Origin: Microbacterium sp. 5K110
GTDB lineage: Bacteria; Actinomycetota; Actinomycetes; Actinomycetales; Microbacteriaceae
Reading direction: 5' to 3'
DNA: 64,000 nt
Assembly (NCBI RefSeq): GCF_005774735.1
Contig: NZ_VBUM01000002.1
Span: 62,001 to 126,000, forward strand
The notes under the pieces were generated by a model, which searched no databases, was not told the origin of the DNA, and saw nothing but the letters and a program-made list of their open reading frames with translations. Of the stretch, positions 46,881 through 56,484 are shown one piece after another. The first letter of the stretch is position 1; each line of letters starts with the position of its first letter. The position numbers and the translations under genes are program-made.

Positions 46881-47504
46881 TCAGCCGATGCGGTTGCCGC
46901 GTCCCTCGACCGCGCTTTCGCCGATGCCGCCGGCGGCGGTGACGGTGTTGTCCTGTCCGCGGACGAGGAGCGACGAGATCGCGCCGCCGACCGTCACGGT
47001 CGCACGGTCGCCACTGAGGTCCAGTCGTCCGACGGCTCCCGCGACGGCGAGGGCGCTGTCGTTGCCCTGGCTCGTCGCGCTGTCGATGGATGCCGCGACG
47101 ACGCGGATGCGGTCACCGGCGAGGGTCAGCACACCGATCGTGGCGCCGCTCGCGTCGACGGTGAGAGCGGAGCCCGACACCGTGAGCTGAGCGCACGTTC
47201 CCTCGACGCGGACCGCCCGCTCACCGCCGTTGACCGACGCGGTGCCCCCGTCGCCGCAGTCCGTCAGCGCACCGTCGGCGGCACCGCGGGCGGAGTCCGG
47301 GCTCCGCGAGGGAGCCGTCGAAGGCGCGGCCTCGACACTCGGCGTGTTCGACGGGGTCGGTACAGCGCTCGAGGAGGTGCCGGAAGTGGCGGGTGGCGGC
47401 AGCCGGGTGATGACGGGTTGGGGCGCGAGTCCGCAGCCGACGAGCACCGAGACTCCGACGAGCACCCCGATCACCGAGGCGGCGAGTCGTGCGCGACGGT
47501 TCAC
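46881..47504 (-). CDS. DUF3060-type lipoprotein
   Basis: A 207-residue lipoprotein. Lipobox LVGC with Cys24, then a Pro/Ser/Thr linker to about residue 75. The last 130 residues are a run of short beta repeats ([34 protein letters not shown] and following), the right-handed-helix pattern of DUF3060 proteins. No enzymatic residues. Inserted between xerC and the LytM gene. Start GTG 47504 is leaderless. Confidence 0.82.
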   Translation of the reverse strand: MNRRARLAASVIGVLVGVSVLVGCGLAPQPVITRLPPPATSGTSSSAVPTPSNTPSVEAAPSTAPSRSPDSARGAADGALTDCGDGGTASVNGGERAVRVEGTCAQLTVSGSALTVDASGATIGVLTLAGDRIRVVAASIDSATSQGNDSALAVAGAVGRLDLSGDRATVTVGGAISSLLVRGQDNTVTAAGGIGESAVEGRGNRIG

Positions 47505-47510
47505 ACGGCA

Positions 47511-47516
47511 ACGCTA
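47511..47516 (-). promoter_or_regulatory. -10 element, leaderless promoter of DUF3060 gene
   Basis: TAGCGT on the minus strand ends 6 nt before GTG 47504. Confidence 0.5.
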
Positions 47517-47617
47517 CGACGCCGCGTGGAGGGGAGCCAAGCGCAACCGCGGTGCGTGTCGGTGCGTGTCAGCCGCGCGAATGCGCGGGCGCACGTGCCG
47601 GGAGCGGTCCGTGTGCG

Positions 47618-48523
47618 TCAGGCGCGCGGGTGCGCCAGCCGATACGCATCCCGCAGACGTTCGGCGGAGACGTGCGTGTAGATCTGCGTCGTGCCGAGGC
47701 TGGCGTGACCGAGGATCTCCTGCACCGAACGCAGGTCGGCGCCGCCGTCGAGGAGGTGGGTGGCGGCGGAGTGGCGCAGGGCGTGCGGTCCGAGCGACTC
47801 GGTTCCCACGACGGGCGCGACGATGCGCGAGACGAGGGTGTGCACGGCGCGGGGTCCGAGGCGGCCTCCGCGCGCGCCGAGGAAGACGGCGGGCCCGCCG
47901 CCCCCGTCGCCGCGGTCGACGAGCCCGGCGCGGCCCCGGACGAGGTAGGCGTCGAGCGCGTGCGCGGCGGGGACGCCGTAGGGAACGACGCGTTCCTTGT
48001 CTCCCTTTCCGCGCAGCCGCAGAGTGCGGCGCTCGTGGTCGATGTCGTCGAGGTCGAGCCCGCAGATCTCCGAGACGCGCGCGCCGGTGCCGTAGAGGAT
48101 CTCGAGGAGGGCGTGGTCGCGCAGCGCGACGGGGTCTCCGGACCGGGCTGCGCTCTCGGCGTCGGCGAGCAGCCCGTCGAGAGCCGGTGCCGTCGCGACC
48201 CGGGGAAGGCTCCGTCCCCGCTTGGGGGCCACGAGCCGTTGCCCCGGGTCCGCGTCGATGAGGCCCTCGTCCTGCGCCCAGGCGAGGAAGCCTTTCGCCG
48301 CCGACGTGCGACGTGCGGCCGTGGCCTTGCTGAGACCGGCGGTCGCGGCATCCCACTGCCATTGCCGCAGCGCCTCGATGTCGACGTCGCGCACGTCGGG
48401 ATCTCCCGCTGCCCGCACGAGATCGACGAGATCGGACCGGTATGCGCGGACCGTCGCGGGCGAGAGCCGGCGCACGTCGCCGAGGTGGCTCAGGTAGCCC
48501 TCGACCGCCTCGGAGATGCGCAC
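47618..48523 (-). CDS. xerC: Tyrosine recombinase XerC
   Basis: A 301-residue recombinase resolving chromosome dimers at dif. A SAM-like N-terminal core-binding domain precedes the catalytic domain with Arg in GTGARVSEICGL, Lys in LRGKGDKER, His-x-x-Arg in HALRHSAATHLL, and His and nucleophile Tyr in LGHASLGTTQIYTHVS. No adjacent att-like repeats or mobile cargo, and its place beside dprA is the conserved housekeeping locus. GTG 48523 is taken as start because the preceding in-frame codons are Arg-rich non-conserved sequence. Confidence 0.94.
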   Translation of the reverse strand: MRISEAVEGYLSHLGDVRRLSPATVRAYRSDLVDLVRAAGDPDVRDVDIEALRQWQWDAATAGLSKATAARRTSAAKGFLAWAQDEGLIDADPGQRLVAPKRGRSLPRVATAPALDGLLADAESAARSGDPVALRDHALLEILYGTGARVSEICGLDLDDIDHERRTLRLRGKGDKERVVPYGVPAAHALDAYLVRGRAGLVDRGDGGGGPAVFLGARGGRLGPRAVHTLVSRIVAPVVGTESLGPHALRHSAATHLLDGGADLRSVQEILGHASLGTTQIYTHVSAERLRDAYRLAHPRA

Positions 48524-48756
48524 GGGACAAGACTGCCCCTGGCGCGCGATGCGGGCGGCGTGCGACGCGCGTGATCGGCGGAGAATCTGCGCGGAGCGAG
48601 GGCGGCGACGTCCGCGGCGCGGTGAACGGCGGATCATCTACGCGCGCCGGGGGCGGCGGTGGCGTCCCCGGCGCGGAACACGACGCTGCATCTGCCCGCC
48701 GCTGCCGAGGCCGGGAGCGCACCCCGGCCGCGGTGCTTCGTTGCGCGGGGAGATCC

Positions 48757-49917
48757 TCACCGCGCGGAGAGCGAACGCCACCGGCCGTCGTCGTCCCGCA
48801 CGGCACGCCCTTCGAATTCGGCGAACCCCAGCCGCGCACGCGCGTCATCCGGGGAGAACCCGGCGCGACGGGCGATGTCGTCGACATCCCGCCCGGCGCG
48901 CGGTGACAGGGCGTCGAGAAGTCGCGTGGTGTCGTCGGTGCGGCCCTCGGCGCCGCCTTCCGAGGACCCGGTGACTCGCTCCCCGAGCATTTCGCGAACG
49001 TCGGCCGCCGAGGTCACGCACACACCGTCGAACTCTCGGAGCACGCGATGACTGCCGGCCGACGCCGCGCTCGTAATGGGTCCGGGAACCGCGCCGAGCG
49101 CGCGCCCGAGCTGCGCCGCGTGCGCGGCGGTGTTGAGCGATCCGCTCCGGTGGCCCGCCTCGACGACGACGACCGCATCCGCCAGAGCAGCGATGAGTCT
49201 GTTTCGAGCGAGGAATCGCCACTTGGTGGGGGTCGCCCCGCACGGCGTCTCACTGACCACAGCGCCCGACACCGCGACACCGGCAAGGAGGCTCTCGTGC
49301 CCGCGGGGATAGGCGCGGTCCACGCCGCCCGCGAGGAAGGCGACGGTGCTCCCCCCGGCCCTCAATGTCGCGCGGTGTGCCGCTCCGTCGATCCCGTACG
49401 CGGCCCCGGAGACCACGATCACGCCGTCGGAGGCCAGCTCGGCGGCGAGGTCCGTGGCGACGCCCTCTCCGTAGGGTGTCGCCGCGCGCGCACCGACGAT
49501 CGCGACCGTGGCGGCGCCCGCGAGTCGGCCCAGGTCTCCTCGCGTCCAGAGCGCCGGCGGCGTGTGCACACCGAGATCATCGAGGCGATCGGGCCAGCGC
49601 GGATCGGGCGGAACGATCAGCGCAGCGCTCGCCCGACGGGCAGCCTCCAGCGTCGATCGGACGAACTCGGGCTTCTGGCGGGGGCGCCATCGCTCGCGAG
49701 CGGCATCCCACTCGTCGTCGGTGTCCGTCGTCGCGATGCGGAGCGCCTCGATCGCGCCGTACCGGGCGATCAGCTCGCCGGCCGCGCCGTCGCCGGGCTC
49801 AGCGAGCACGGTCCACCACACCCGGGCGTAAGCGTCGGCGAGGTCGACGCCTCCCGCGACGCCCAGACCGTCCAGGGCCTCGACCACCGCATCCGCGGAA
49901 TGCTCGATGCCGTTCAC
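48757..49917 (-). CDS. dprA: DNA-processing protein DprA
   Basis: A 386-residue protein loading RecA on incoming single-stranded DNA. The Rossmann-like core shows VAIVGARAATPYGEGVATDLAAEL, GIDGAAHRATL, FLAGGVDRAYPRGHESLL, and TKWRFLARNRLIAALADAVVVVEAG with GSLNTAAHA. A C-terminal winged-helix (DprA_WH-like, RAGRDVDDIARRAGF) is present. It marks at least potential DNA uptake ability. Coupled to yifB by GTGA. The 233 bases between xerC and dprA hold no gene. Confidence 0.95.
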   Translation of the reverse strand: MNGIEHSADAVVEALDGLGVAGGVDLADAYARVWWTVLAEPGDGAAGELIARYGAIEALRIATTDTDDEWDAARERWRPRQKPEFVRSTLEAARRASAALIVPPDPRWPDRLDDLGVHTPPALWTRGDLGRLAGAATVAIVGARAATPYGEGVATDLAAELASDGVIVVSGAAYGIDGAAHRATLRAGGSTVAFLAGGVDRAYPRGHESLLAGVAVSGAVVSETPCGATPTKWRFLARNRLIAALADAVVVVEAGHRSGSLNTAAHAAQLGRALGAVPGPITSAASAGSHRVLREFDGVCVTSAADVREMLGERVTGSSEGGAEGRTDDTTRLLDALSPRAGRDVDDIARRAGFSPDDARARLGFAEFEGRAVRDDDGRWRSLSAR

Positions 49918-51437
49918 GCGACACTCCCCTGTCGAAGGAACAGCGCTCGCCCCACGTCATCGCCGTGCAGGCGATCTCGACCGGCGAGATCTGCCACGGT
50001 CCACGCCACCCGCAGCAGACGGTCGTACCCGCGCAGCGTGAGCGAACCGCGTCGCAGAGCCGTGTCCAGAGGACGAAGAATCTCGCCGTCCGGGAGCGCG
50101 GGGCCCCGCAGCCAGGTACCGGGCACATCAGCGTTGCGTCGCCAGGGCGTATCCGCCCATCGCTGCGCTGCGCGTTCTCGGGCGCTCCGCACGATGGCGC
50201 GTGCCTCGGTCGTCGTCACCAGGGGCGATCCGCCGTCGCGGAGTGCGCGCGACACGCGCTGCAACCGCAGGTCGAGGTCGATGCGGTCGAGCAGCGGTCC
50301 CGAGAGTCTGCGCGTGTACCGCCGAATCGCCTGCGGCGCGCACTCGCACACTCCGCCGGGAACGCCGTACTGCCCGCACGGGCACGGGTTGGTGGCCACG
50401 ACGAGCTGGAACCGGGCCGGAAAGGTCGCGGACACCCCTGACCGGTGCAGCTGGATGACACCGTTCTCGAGCGGTTGCCGGAGAGCGTCCAGCACCGACG
50501 CGGGAAACTCGCCGCCCTCGTCGAGGAACAGCACGCCCTCGCTCGCGCGTGCGATGGCCCCCGGCCGCACGACTCCGGATCCTCCCCCGATCAGGGCGGC
50601 CGCACTCGCACCGTGGTGGGGGCTTTCGAACGGCGGCGTCCGAGACAGTCGCGTCACCACCTCTCCGGACAGCGACCGGACCGAGGCGACGGACAGCGCG
50701 GCATCGTCGTCCAGATCGGGCAGGATGCCGGGGAGACGGCGCGCCAGCATCGTCTTCCCCGCGCCCGGCGGGCCGCTCATGAGCAGATGGTGTCCACCGG
50801 CGGCGGCGACGATCAGGGCCTCCACGGCGTCGGGCTGCCCCACGACATCGGCGAGATCCAGGACCTCCCCGACGGACGCCGGCTCGTCCGCGGCCAACAC
50901 CGCCGGAAGATCCGGCGCCTCGCTCGAGCCTCCGTGCCAGCGCACGACCTCTGCGAGGCAGACGGCTGCGCGCACCTCGATGCCCTCGACGAGCGCCGCT
51001 TCCGCCGCATTCGCGACCGGCACCACGACCCGCGACCTGCCCGCGCGTTGCGCGGTCAACACCGCCGGGAGAACCCCCGGGACCGGGCGAAGACGACCGT
51101 CGAGGCCCAATTCGCCGATGTGTACCGTGTCAGCGACGCGGGCGGCATCCATCGTCCCCGTCGTCGCCAGCGCGGCGACCGCGATCGCGACGTCGAACGC
51201 CGACCCGCGTTTCGGCAGGCTCGCGGGCGACAGGTTCACCGTCAGCCGTCGCTTGGGCAGTTCGAGCCCGCGATTGGTGCAGGCGTTCCGCACCCTCCGC
51301 CCGGCCTCACCGAGGGCCTTGTCGGGGAGCCCGATGATCGCGAACTCGGGCGTCTGGGGCGAGAGGTCGGCCTCGACCTCGACGAGGTCGCCGCGCACGC
51401 CGGTCAGGGCCACGGCCCACGTCCGCGCGACGGTCAC
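49914..51437 (-). CDS. YifB/ComM-family Mg-chelatase-like AAA ATPase
   Basis: A 507-residue protein. An N-terminal ChlI-like domain (LVEVEADLSPQTPEFAIIGLPDKALGEA), then Walker A GPPGAGKTMLARRLPGILP, a Walker B region around GVLFLDEGGEF, the CPCGQYG metal-like loop and the sensor domain. ComM, the best-studied member, drives branch migration during natural transformation. Together with dprA next door it supports competence potential. GTG 51437 overlaps the yraN stop. Confidence 0.94.
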   Translation of the reverse strand: MTVARTWAVALTGVRGDLVEVEADLSPQTPEFAIIGLPDKALGEAGRRVRNACTNRGLELPKRRLTVNLSPASLPKRGSAFDVAIAVAALATTGTMDAARVADTVHIGELGLDGRLRPVPGVLPAVLTAQRAGRSRVVVPVANAAEAALVEGIEVRAAVCLAEVVRWHGGSSEAPDLPAVLAADEPASVGEVLDLADVVGQPDAVEALIVAAAGGHHLLMSGPPGAGKTMLARRLPGILPDLDDDAALSVASVRSLSGEVVTRLSRTPPFESPHHGASAAALIGGGSGVVRPGAIARASEGVLFLDEGGEFPASVLDALRQPLENGVIQLHRSGVSATFPARFQLVVATNPCPCGQYGVPGGVCECAPQAIRRYTRRLSGPLLDRIDLDLRLQRVSRALRDGGSPLVTTTEARAIVRSARERAAQRWADTPWRRNADVPGTWLRGPALPDGEILRPLDTALRRGSLTLRGYDRLLRVAWTVADLAGRDRLHGDDVGRALFLRQGSVA

Positions 51438-51796
51438 AGCGCGTCCTCGAGGTGCTCCAGGCGGGCCGTGCGGGGATCGGCGCCGATCAGCGCGATCGCG
51501 TCGATGCGCAGCCGACGGGAGCGCGCCTCGTCGGGGTGTACCGCGATCCACGCCATCGCCAGGCGCCACAGGCGTGTCGCCTTGCGTCTGTCGATCGCCT
51601 CGAACGGGTGCCCGAACGCCTCGCTCGTCCGGGCCTTCAGCTCCACCACGACGAGCGATCCCGCGGTCTCGGCGACGATGTCGAGCTCGCCCTGCGGACA
51701 TCGCCAATTGCGGTCGAGGATCCGGTACCCGTTCGCGGTCAGGTGGCGGGCGGCCCGTTCTTCACCGGCTCGTCCGAAGTCGTCTTTCGCTGCCAT
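51434..51796 (-). CDS. YraN family (UPF0102) endonuclease-like protein
   Basis: A 120-residue protein of the PD-(D/E)XK-like fold. GRAGEERAARHLTANGYRILDRNWRCPQGELDIVAETAGSLVVVELKAR contains the E-x-D...E-x-K residues. The RRKATRLWRLAMAWI helix follows. No established role; genetic context with dprA/yifB suggests recombination or repair. ATG 51796. Confidence 0.92.
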   Translation of the reverse strand: MAAKDDFGRAGEERAARHLTANGYRILDRNWRCPQGELDIVAETAGSLVVVELKARTSEAFGHPFEAIDRRKATRLWRLAMAWIAVHPDEARSRRLRIDAIALIGADPRTARLEHLEDAL

Positions 51797-51889
51797 GCCC
51801 GAGAGCGTGGCATCCGGTCGACGACCGCCGCGGGCCGAGAGACCCGAATCGGGGACGGCCGACGAAGAACGACGGCTGGGGAGGAGCCG

Positions 51890-52213
51890 TCAGTTGTCGA
51901 GCGACAGCTCTTCGGGCAGCTGGAAGTCGCGACGAGAGAGTTCTTCGACGTTGACGTCCTTGAACGTCAGCACGCGCACCGACTTCACGAAACGGTCGGC
52001 GCGGTAGATGTCCCACACCCACACGTCGGTCATCGAGATCTCGAAGTAGAAGTCGTGCTCGGTGTCGCGGCGCACGACGTTCACGTCGTTGGCGAGGTAG
52101 AACCGGCGTTCGGTCTCGATCACATACTGGAACTGCGAGACCACGTCGCGATACTCGCGGTACAGGGCCAGTTCGAGTTCGCGGTCGTAGTCCTCGAAGA
52201 CGTCGTCATCCAT
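51890..52213 (-). CDS. DUF2469 family protein
   Basis: A 107-residue acidic protein. The sequence DYDRELELALYREYRDVVSQFQYVIETERRFYLAN and FYFEISMTDVWVWDIYRADRFVKSVRV is characteristic of this highly conserved actinobacterial family between rnhB and yraN. Function unknown. TAGGAT at 52223-52228 (minus) lies 9 nt upstream of the ATG, so it has a near-leaderless promoter of its own. Confidence 0.93.
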   Translation of the reverse strand: MDDDVFEDYDRELELALYREYRDVVSQFQYVIETERRFYLANDVNVVRRDTEHDFYFEISMTDVWVWDIYRADRFVKSVRVLTFKDVNVEELSRRDFQLPEELSLDN

Positions 52214-52268
52214 GGTGCTTCCATCCTAGGCGCGGGACGCGGCGGCGGCAGACCGTCCGCCGTGGGGG

Positions 52269-52922
52269 TCAGAACAGCGTCGGCGCCGCCGCGATCGCCC
52301 ACGAGTGCCGGTGGTGCACGCTCATGCCGTGCACGCTGATCGCCTCGCGATGGTCGCGGCTCGCGTAGCCCTTGTTGCGCGCCCAGCCGTACGCGGGCAG
52401 ATCATCGTGCAGGTGGGTCATGAGCGTGTCGCGCGCCACTTTGGCGATGACGGATGCCGCCGCCGCACTCGCGCAATCACGGTCGGCCTTCACGATCGGC
52501 TTCACGCGCAGCCCGCGCTCCCCCGCCGCAGTGATGTAGTCGTGGTTGCCGTCGAGGATCACCAGCGCATCCTCGGGCACGATCCCGTGCGCGCGGAGGT
52601 CGGCGATCGCGCGGACCGCGGCGAGACCCAGGGCACGGATGATGCCGATCTCGTCGATCTCCTCGGAGCTCGCCCAGCCCACCGCGCTCTCTTGAACGAA
52701 GGCCGCCGCACGGGCGGCCACGTCGGGCCGGCGCGCCTCGGGCACGAGCTTCGAGTCGCGCAGTCCCGCCGGCACCCGCTTGCGCGACCGCGTCGGATCG
52801 ATCACCGCCGCCCCCACGGCGACCGGTCCCGCCAGAGCCCCGCGGCCCACCTCGTCGCACGCGATGATGATCGCGTGCTCCTTGAGCAGCCGCCGCTCGA
52901 GAGTGAGGGTCGGCTCGATCAC
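52269..52922 (-). CDS. rnhB: Ribonuclease HII
   Basis: A 217-residue enzyme removing ribonucleotides from DNA. The first catalytic Asp-Glu pair is in IIACDEVGRGALAGP, the third acid in VILDGNHDYI, and the ADRDCASAAAASVIAKVARD block is diagnostic. GTG 52922 overlaps the lepB stop by 4 nt. Confidence 0.97.
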   Translation of the reverse strand: MIEPTLTLERRLLKEHAIIIACDEVGRGALAGPVAVGAAVIDPTRSRKRVPAGLRDSKLVPEARRPDVAARAAAFVQESAVGWASSEEIDEIGIIRALGLAAVRAIADLRAHGIVPEDALVILDGNHDYITAAGERGLRVKPIVKADRDCASAAAASVIAKVARDTLMTHLHDDLPAYGWARNKGYASRDHREAISVHGMSVHHRHSWAIAAAPTLF

Positions 52923-53662
52923 GGCGCGCTCTCGGGCGCGGGCACCCCCGCGAACACCTCGTGATGGAAGTCGATCAGCCCGAAGCGGTCGAACGGCCAC
53001 GTGATGACGAACGCGCGCCCCACGACGTTGTCGATCGGCACGAAACCCTTGCCGGGCTGCTCCTGGTTGTAGCGCGAGTCCTTCGAGCTGTTGCGATTGT
53101 CGCCGAGCACCCACAGCGATCCGTCGGGCACGGTGATGTCGTACGGGAAGGGCTCGGGCGCCGTCGCGCCGGGCGACAGCTTCACGTACGACTCCTCGAG
53201 CGGGACCCCGTTGACGGTCGTCTGACCGAGCGCGTTGCAGCACACGACGTGGTCACCGGGGGTGCCGATGACGCGCTTGATGAGGTGGTCGTCGCTGTCC
53301 GGTGCCGACAGGCCCACGAGCGACAGGAGCCAGTCCGTCGCCTCGACGAGCGGCGGTCGCTGTGCCTGCGGGGTCACGGGAAGCCAGCCACCCGGATCGC
53401 GGAAGACGACCACGTCTCCGCGGGAGTAGTCGCCGAACCGCGGCGTGAGCTCGTCGACCAGGATCCGGTCGTTCTGCAGCAGCGTATTGTTCATCGACGC
53501 CGACGGAATGTAGAACGACCGCACCACGAAGGTCTTGACGAGGAACGACACCACCAGGGCGATCACGAGGATCACCACGACGTCACGCGCGAACGTCAGA
53601 GCTCCCCGCCGACGACGGGTCGTCGGGGCGGATGCCGGTGCAGCTGCGGTTTCGTCGCTCAT
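52919..53662 (-). CDS. lepB: Signal peptidase I
   Basis: A 247-residue membrane protease cleaving signal peptides outside the membrane. One TM helix (about 24-45), the catalytic Ser56 in YIPSASMNNTL, the general base Lys129 in HLIKRVIGTPGD, and the C-terminal GDNRNSSKDSRY box. An Ala/Thr-rich, Arg-containing cytoplasmic tail precedes the TM helix. ATG 53662 has GAAGGATC upstream. Confidence 0.97.
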   Translation of the reverse strand: MSDETAAAPASAPTTRRRRGALTFARDVVVILVIALVVSFLVKTFVVRSFYIPSASMNNTLLQNDRILVDELTPRFGDYSRGDVVVFRDPGGWLPVTPQAQRPPLVEATDWLLSLVGLSAPDSDDHLIKRVIGTPGDHVVCCNALGQTTVNGVPLEESYVKLSPGATAPEPFPYDITVPDGSLWVLGDNRNSSKDSRYNQEQPGKGFVPIDNVVGRAFVITWPFDRFGLIDFHHEVFAGVPAPESAP

Positions 53663-53780
53663 GTTGATCCTTCGCCGGGCTCACCGCACACCGGAAGACC
53701 GCGGGTCAAGCCTCGCACATTCCGACGCGCTCACCGAACGTTCCCGGCATCCGATCAGACAGGATGCCGCCGCAGACGAC

Positions 53781-53810
53781 GAACGCCCCGCGACGGATCG
53801 CGGGGCGTTC
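53781..53810 (-). terminator. Terminator between rplS and lepB
   Basis: Perfect 13-bp stem 53781-53793 with 53798-53810, CGGA loop. Confidence 0.9.
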
Positions 53811-53822
53811 GGGGAAGCGGAC

Positions 53823-54170
53823 TCAGCGGTCGCGCTTCTCCTTGATCTTGGCCTTCTTGCCACGCAGGTTGCGCAGGTAGTAGAGCTTCGCGCGACGCAC
53901 GTCACCACGGGTGACGACCTCGATGTGGTCGATCACGGGGCTGTGCACGGGGAAGGTGCGCTCGACACCGACCTGGAAGCTGACCTTGCGGACACAGAAG
54001 GTCTCGCGCACACCGTCGCCGGAGCGACCGATGACGACACCCTGGAAGACCTGGATACGCGAGCGGCTGCCCTCGGTGATGTTGACGTGCACCTTGACGG
54101 TGTCGCCGGGGGCGAAGACGGGGATGTCGGAGCGGAGCGAAGCCGCGTCGACGGAGTCGAGGATCTGCAT
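53823..54170 (-). CDS. rplS: 50S ribosomal protein L19
   Basis: A 115-residue L19 at the 30S-50S interface. [47 protein letters not shown] and the basic C-terminus [17 protein letters not shown] match. ATG 54170 is preferred over GTG 54179 because AGGAAG gives correct ribosome-binding spacing only for the former. Confidence 0.97.
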   Translation of the reverse strand: MQILDSVDAASLRSDIPVFAPGDTVKVHVNITEGSRSRIQVFQGVVIGRSGDGVRETFCVRKVSFQVGVERTFPVHSPVIDHIEVVTRGDVRRAKLYYLRNLRGKKAKIKEKRDR

Positions 54171-54304
54171 GATCGTCACTTCCTGCGACCGCCACAGGTC
54201 GATCGCACGATAAGAATGGGAAAAAGTGAGGCGTGCCCGAGGCCGCGGATGCGGCGGACTCCCCTGAGGCAGAGCCGGTCAGGGCACAAACGCCTATTCT
54301 GCCA
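54171..54304 (-). promoter_or_regulatory. rplS promoter and 134-nt leader
   Basis: The 11-mer TGGCAGAATAG (minus strand, 54294-54304) is shared exactly with the rpsP promoter. The leader contains complementary segments (GTGCCC near the 5' end with GGGCAC further down, and inner GC-rich pairs), compatible with a structured L19 autoregulatory leader. Confidence 0.5.
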
Positions 54305-54330
54305 CGGACGGGAGCACCGGCCAAACCGGC

Positions 54331-54822
54331 TCAGTCCGCGGCGGGCTTCTCCGAGATGACGATGACGTCGCCGTCGACCGTGGGACGCGGCTGCTCCCGC
54401 GTCGGCGGGATGTAGCCGGTGCCGTCGGCGGTGTGGAGTACCGCGATACCGCTGCGCGCCTCGGCCCACAGCTGCGCCGCCGAAGACCACACCAGAGCGA
54501 GCGCGCCGACCACTCCGAGCACCAGGAGGGGGAAGAAGATCCGCACGTCGTAGAACCCGAGCGCGACGATCGAGAGCTGCCAGACGCCGACCCCGATGAC
54601 GTCGCGCCAGGATGCCGCCCGCTCCAGACGCACGCTCCCCCGCGCGCGCACCAGGAGCGCGATCACGATGTGCGAGACGAACACCGCCGGAGCCGCGACG
54701 AGGAGCCACAGGAGGGCCCAACCGCTCCCGCCGCTGAAGACGATCCACCCGATGAAGAGCCACAGGGGCAGGACGAACGCGGCGGGGAACAGCCAGCTCA
54801 GGAAGAGTCGACGCAGCATCAT
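54331..54822 (-). CDS. Membrane protein of unknown function
   Basis: A 163-residue protein with about four hydrophobic helices (8-28, 33-58, 78-95, 95-112) followed by a 45-residue hydrophilic tail (ARSGIAVLHTADGTGYIPPTREQPRPTVDGDVIVISEK). The family is not recognised; too few helices for a typical transporter. Leaderless start at ATG 54822 (TACGCT 6 nt upstream). Confidence 0.75.
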   Translation of the reverse strand: MMLRRLFLSWLFPAAFVLPLWLFIGWIVFSGGSGWALLWLLVAAPAVFVSHIVIALLVRARGSVRLERAASWRDVIGVGVWQLSIVALGFYDVRIFFPLLVLGVVGALALVWSSAAQLWAEARSGIAVLHTADGTGYIPPTREQPRPTVDGDVIVISEKPAAD

Positions 54823-54828
54823 GCACGA

Positions 54829-54834
54829 AGCGTA
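54829..54834 (-). promoter_or_regulatory. -10 element, leaderless promoter of the 54331-54822 gene
   Basis: TACGCT on the minus strand ends 6 nt before ATG 54822. Confidence 0.5.
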
Positions 54835-54950
54835 CGCGGCGACACTGTGCGGCGACTATGAGCCCGGATGCCGCCGTCCACACGCCGCGCACGTCTCCAC
54901 ATCGGTTGCGATCTTCGGGGACAATGGGAGGCTGACGAAGGGAACCACCG

Positions 54951-55733
54951 ATGATCGAACTGCGCACACCGGCCGAGATCGACGCCATGCGCCCGGCCGG
55001 CCGATTCGTCGCCGAAGTGCTGGCGACGCTGCGCGACGAGACGAAGGTGGGAACCAACCTCCTGCACCTCGACCGTCGCGCGCACGACATGATCCGCTCG
55101 GCGGGCGCGGAGTCCTGCTACATCGACTACCACCCGTCGTTCGGTGCGAGCCCCTTCGGCAAGGTGCTGTGCACCTCGATCAACGACGCCGTGCTGCACG
55201 GGCTCCCCTTCGACTACGCGCTGCGCGACGGCGACCTCGTCTCGCTCGACTTCGCCGCATCGGTCGACGGCTGGGTCTCCGACTCCGCGGTGTCCTTCGT
55301 CGTCGGCACGCCCCGCGACGAGGACCTCGCCCTCATCGACACGACGCAGCGCGCCCTCGCCGCAGCGATCGACGCCGCCACCGTCGGCCACAAGATCGGC
55401 GACATCTCCGCGGCCGTCGCGGCGATCGCGCACGGCGACGGCTACTCGATCAACACCGATTTCGGCGGACACGGCGTCGGGCGGACGATGCACGGCGACC
55501 CGCACGTCGCCAACGACGGCAAGGCCGGGCGCGGATACCCGCTGCGGGACGGACTCGTCCTCGCGCTCGAGCCGTGGTTCCTGCAGACGACCGACCAGCT
55601 CATCACCGACCCCGACGGCTGGACCCTGCGCAGCGCCGACGGCTCGCGCGGAGCGCACTCGGAGCACACCGTCGCCATCACGACCGACGGGCCGATCGTG
55701 CTCACCGACCGGTCGTTCCTCGGCGTCGACTGA
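54951..55733 (+). CDS. map: Methionine aminopeptidase, type I
   Basis: A 260-residue pita-bread metalloenzyme removing initiator Met. Metal ligands lie in SLDFAASVDGWVSDSA (two Asp), GHGVGRTMHGDP (His), LALEPWF (Glu) and the final Glu in GSRGAHSEHTVAI. No N-terminal SH3-type zinc extension. A GAAGGGAACC site precedes ATG 54951. Lone plus-strand gene between two minus-strand blocks. Confidence 0.97.
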   Translation: MIELRTPAEIDAMRPAGRFVAEVLATLRDETKVGTNLLHLDRRAHDMIRSAGAESCYIDYHPSFGASPFGKVLCTSINDAVLHGLPFDYALRDGDLVSLDFAASVDGWVSDSAVSFVVGTPRDEDLALIDTTQRALAAAIDAATVGHKIGDISAAVAAIAHGDGYSINTDFGGHGVGRTMHGDPHVANDGKAGRGYPLRDGLVLALEPWFLQTTDQLITDPDGWTLRSADGSRGAHSEHTVAITTDGPIVLTDRSFLGVD

Positions 55734-55793
55734 TCATCATCGCGGTCGTGGCATCCGGCGACGGATGCGGATGCCACACCCCCGCGGGCCGCG

Positions 55794-56483
55794 TCAGTCG
55801 GGCAGCAGGTCGGGCCGACGCTCGCGGGTGCGCTCGATCTGCTGCTCGCGCCGCCACGTCGCCACCGCTCCGTGATTGCCGCTCAGCAGCACGGGCGGCA
55901 CATCACGGCCGCGCCACGAGGCCGGCTTGGTGAACGAGGGGTACTCCAGCAGACCGTCCTCGTGCGATTCCTCGACGAGGCTCTCGGGGTTTCCGACGAC
56001 GCCGGGGATCAAGCGACCGATCGCCTCGACCATCGCCATGACGGCGACTTCTCCCCCGTTGAGCACGTAGTCGCCGAGACTCAGCAGGCGGACACGACCG
56101 AGACCGGCCGCGTAATCGAAGACGCGCTCGTCGATGCCCTCGTAGCGTCCGCACCCGAACACCAGGTGGTCCTCGTGCGAGAGCTCGCGCGCGATCTTCT
56201 GTGTGAAGCGCTCACCCGCGGGCGACGGGAAGACGATCACGGGGGGCTCCGCGGCATCCTGGGCGATGTCGTCGAGAGCGAGACCCCACGGCTCGGGCTT
56301 CATCACCATGCCCGCTCCACCGCCGTACGGGGTGTCGTCGACGGTCCGATGACGGTCGTGCGTGTAGTCCCGCAGGTCGTGGACGCGCACGTCGAGCAAC
56401 CCGGTCTGACGGGCCTTGCCCAGGAGCGACACCTCGAGGGCGTCGAAGATCGTCGGGAAGATCGAGACGACGTCGATGCGCAC
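55794..56483 (-). CDS. trmD: tRNA (guanine37-N1)-methyltransferase
   Basis: A 229-residue SPOUT methyltransferase making m1G37. N-terminal [43 protein letters not shown], and the knot [33 protein letters not shown] are intact, as is [25 protein letters not shown] 56483 begins one base after the rimM stop. Last gene of rpsP-KH-rimM-trmD. Confidence 0.98.
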   Translation of the reverse strand: MRIDVVSIFPTIFDALEVSLLGKARQTGLLDVRVHDLRDYTHDRHRTVDDTPYGGGAGMVMKPEPWGLALDDIAQDAAEPPVIVFPSPAGERFTQKIARELSHEDHLVFGCGRYEGIDERVFDYAAGLGRVRLLSLGDYVLNGGEVAVMAMVEAIGRLIPGVVGNPESLVEESHEDGLLEYPSFTKPASWRGRDVPPVLLSGNHGAVATWRREQQIERTRERRPDLLPD

Positions 56484-56484
56484 G

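Noticed and set aside
47618-48523. XerC as integrase of a mobile element
   Set aside because: No att repeats, tRNA junction, phage genes or atypical composition nearby; it sits in the conserved dprA-yifB-yraN housekeeping order.
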